Notes under the pieces: model-generated
The model's input: only the letters and a program-made list of their open reading frames with translations
What the model was told of the DNA's origin: nothing
Database searches by the model: none
Assembly: GCF_008932245.1 (NCBI RefSeq)
Contig: NZ_CP034909.1
Location: forward strand, 1,984,001 to 2,048,000
Reading direction: 5' to 3'
Source of the DNA: Sinorhizobium alkalisoli
Lineage (GTDB): Bacteria > Pseudomonadota > Alphaproteobacteria > Rhizobiales > Rhizobiaceae
Length of the DNA stretch: 64,000 nt
In this document: in pieces, positions 62,649 to 64,000 of the stretch
How positions within the stretch are numbered: the stretch's first letter is position 1
Layout: the number at the start of each line of letters is the position of its first letter
Made by a program: the position numbers and the translations under genes

Positions 62649-63743
62649 ATGTCGGACGGAAAGCAACGCGACTACAGCCTCGTCGGGCCGAGTTCGCGAG
62701 AAGCGGTCGCGGCTGGCCTGGCCACCGCCGAATGGTACCACACCGATATTCCGCGCAAGGCGATGAAATCGCTGATGCAACGCCGCGATGGCCCTGCGAT
62801 CAGAGACACGCTGCTGTGGGTGGCGCTGCTGGTGGCAAGCGCAGCCGGCGGCATCTGGTTCAGCGGTTCGTGGATCGCGCTGCCTTTCTTCGCGCTCTAC
62901 GGCGTGTTCTACGGCTCTGCTTCGGATTCTCGCTGGCACGAATGCGGCCACGGCACTGCCTTCCGCACGTTCTGGATGAACGACCTGGTGTACCAGGTCG
63001 CCAGTTTCATGATCATGCGCGAGCCGGAGGTAACCCGCTGGAGCCACGCCCGGCACCACACGGACACGCTGATCGTCGGCCGCGATCCGGAAATCGCTGT
63101 CAAGCGTCCGCCCAATCTGCCACTGATCCTGGTGAGCTTCTTTGCCGTTGGCGGGGTCTGGAACACCACGATCTCGGTGATCCGCCACAGCCTTGGGCGA
63201 CTCACGCAGGACGAGATCGAATTCATCCCCGAAAGCATGAGGCCAGCCGTGTTCAGGACGGCGCGCGTCTGGCTGGCGATCCATGCCGGGACCGCCGCAT
63301 TGTCGCTGGCGCTGGGAAGCTGGTTTCCGGTCCTGCTGATCGGCGCGCTGCCAACCATCTACGGCGCCTGGTTGGCGAGACTGTTCGATCTCACCCAGCA
63401 CGCGGGTCTTGCCGAGGATGTGCTCGACCATCGTCTGAACTCACGCACGGTACTGATGAACCCGCTGTTCCGCTTCGTCTACTGGAACATGAATTACCAC
63501 GTCGAGCACCACATGTTCCCCATGGTGCCCTACTACGCACTGCCGCAGCTTCACGAGTTGATGAAGCACGATGTGCCGACACCGTGTCCAAGTCTTTGGG
63601 CTGCCTACCGGGAAATCGTGCCGGCGGTATTGCGGCAGGTGCGCGACCCCAACCACCACATCAAGCGCGAATTGCCGGCCACCGCCAAATCGTATCGCCA
63701 CGAGCTTCACAATCTCGTGGTGATGCCGCAGCCCGCCCAGTAA
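62649..63743 (+). CDS. mocD: MocD-like membrane desaturase/oxygenase
   Basis: The ATG at 62649 has CGAGGAGA upstream; 364 residues. The three histidine boxes of the membrane di-iron family are present: HECGH, HARHH and HVEHH, between membrane segments (LLWVALLVASAAGGIWF, then FFALYGVFYG). This matches MocD of the rhizopine (methyl-inosamine) degradation genes, which works as an oxygenase with a Rieske ferredoxin. The next gene encodes that ferredoxin. The substrate could be a methylated cyclitol; this is inference from the family. Confidence 0.85.
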   Translation: MSDGKQRDYSLVGPSSREAVAAGLATAEWYHTDIPRKAMKSLMQRRDGPAIRDTLLWVALLVASAAGGIWFSGSWIALPFFALYGVFYGSASDSRWHECGHGTAFRTFWMNDLVYQVASFMIMREPEVTRWSHARHHTDTLIVGRDPEIAVKRPPNLPLILVSFFAVGGVWNTTISVIRHSLGRLTQDEIEFIPESMRPAVFRTARVWLAIHAGTAALSLALGSWFPVLLIGALPTIYGAWLARLFDLTQHAGLAEDVLDHRLNSRTVLMNPLFRFVYWNMNYHVEHHMFPMVPYYALPQLHELMKHDVPTPCPSLWAAYREIVPAVLRQVRDPNHHIKRELPATAKSYRHELHNLVVMPQPAQ

Positions 63744-63769
63744 CCACAACAGCTTCGGAGTTTAGCGCC

Positions 63770-64000
63770 ATGTCTGAACATGACTGGATTGACGTCTGCG
63801 GCGTGGATGACATCGACGAAGAAGACGTCATCCGCTTCGACCATGGAGGCAAGACATACGCCATCTATCGTGACCCGGACGGCGCCTTCTTCGCCACGGA
63901 CGGCCTGTGCACGCACGAACAAGTGTCGCTCGCAGATGGGCTGGTGATGGACCACGTGATCGAATGCCCCAAGCACAACGGTCGGTTCGACTACCGCAGC
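63770..64000 (+). CDS. mocE: MocE-like Rieske ferredoxin (3' end outside window)
   Basis: The ATG at 63770 lies 26 bases after the mocD-like stop and the frame runs off the window. The 77 visible residues contain both halves of the Rieske [2Fe-2S] site: CTHEQVSL (Cys-x-His) and CPKHNGRFDY (Cys-x2-His). It should pass electrons to the di-iron oxygenase. A reductase (MocF type) would be expected next. Confidence 0.88.
   Translation, partial: MSEHDWIDVCGVDDIDEEDVIRFDHGGKTYAIYRDPDGAFFATDGLCTHEQVSLADGLVMDHVIECPKHNGRFDYRS

Overview
The window reads as chromosome-like sequence of an alphaproteobacterium of the Rhizobiales, most likely Sinorhizobium/Ensifer. The evidence is the high GC content, a short second FtsZ (FtsZ2) next to a class III cyclase with TPR repeats, ilvC followed by TetR and MacAB-type genes, BA14K and BTLCP family proteins, and many short palindromic intergenic repeats of the rhizobial type. 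I saw no rRNA, tRNA, CRISPR array or intact transposase. All calls come from reading the sequence; no database search was run.

Layout. 1-4.7 kb: metallo-beta-lactamase-fold hydrolase (cut by the window edge) and MFS transporter, then NUDIX hydrolase with an exo/endonuclease-phosphatase, and an exported NlpC/P60-like protein. 4.7-5.5 kb is a repeat-rich spacer. 5.5-11.3 kb: TadG-like protein, two small proteins, a candidate small RNA, adenylate cyclase and ftsZ2. 11.3-15.5 kb: a HAD phosphatase fused to a HerA-like ATPase, a methyltransferase and a GlxA-type regulator. 15.5-19.6 kb: an iron(III)-type ABC importer (binding protein, fused permease, ATPase). 19.7-24.1 kb: a short divergent BCCT transporter, an exported alpha/beta hydrolase and a membrane-anchored orphan. 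24.2-27.5 kb: a TAXI-type TRAP transporter with fused membrane subunits.

27.6-38.6 kb is the most unusual part. It holds four broken genes at two junctions: an MHS-family transporter remnant, a CheR/PAS-type signalling fragment, a phosphoketolase lacking its first third or more, and an HWE histidine-kinase core lacking its sensory half. Between the junctions lie an ethanolamine ammonia-lyase with both subunits (EutB and EutC) in one chain behind a twin-arginine signal peptide, and a two-gene cassette (clan GH-S glycoamylase-like protein plus a GH94 phosphorylase-like protein) that resembles the hydrolytic/phosphorolytic half of cyclic beta-1,2-glucan synthase without its glycosyltransferase. 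The CheR/PAS fragment and the HWE core are in the right order and orientation to be two ends of one kinase gene split by a block of about 9.3 kb.

38.7-55 kb is mostly ordinary: BA14K protein, two DUF1801 proteins, aldo/keto reductase, acyltransferase, PLP aminotransferase divergent from a TetR-cupin operon with two matching operator-like sites, a second adenylate cyclase, GNAT, ilvC, TetR, MacAB-like efflux genes and a BTLCP. 55.4-64 kb is a catabolic region: a DctPQM TRAP transporter, Gfo/Idh/MocA dehydrogenase and type II dehydroquinate dehydratase (suggesting quinate/shikimate-like use), a divergent TetR, and a LacI regulator divergent from mocD/mocE-like oxygenase and Rieske ferredoxin genes, the last cut by the right edge.
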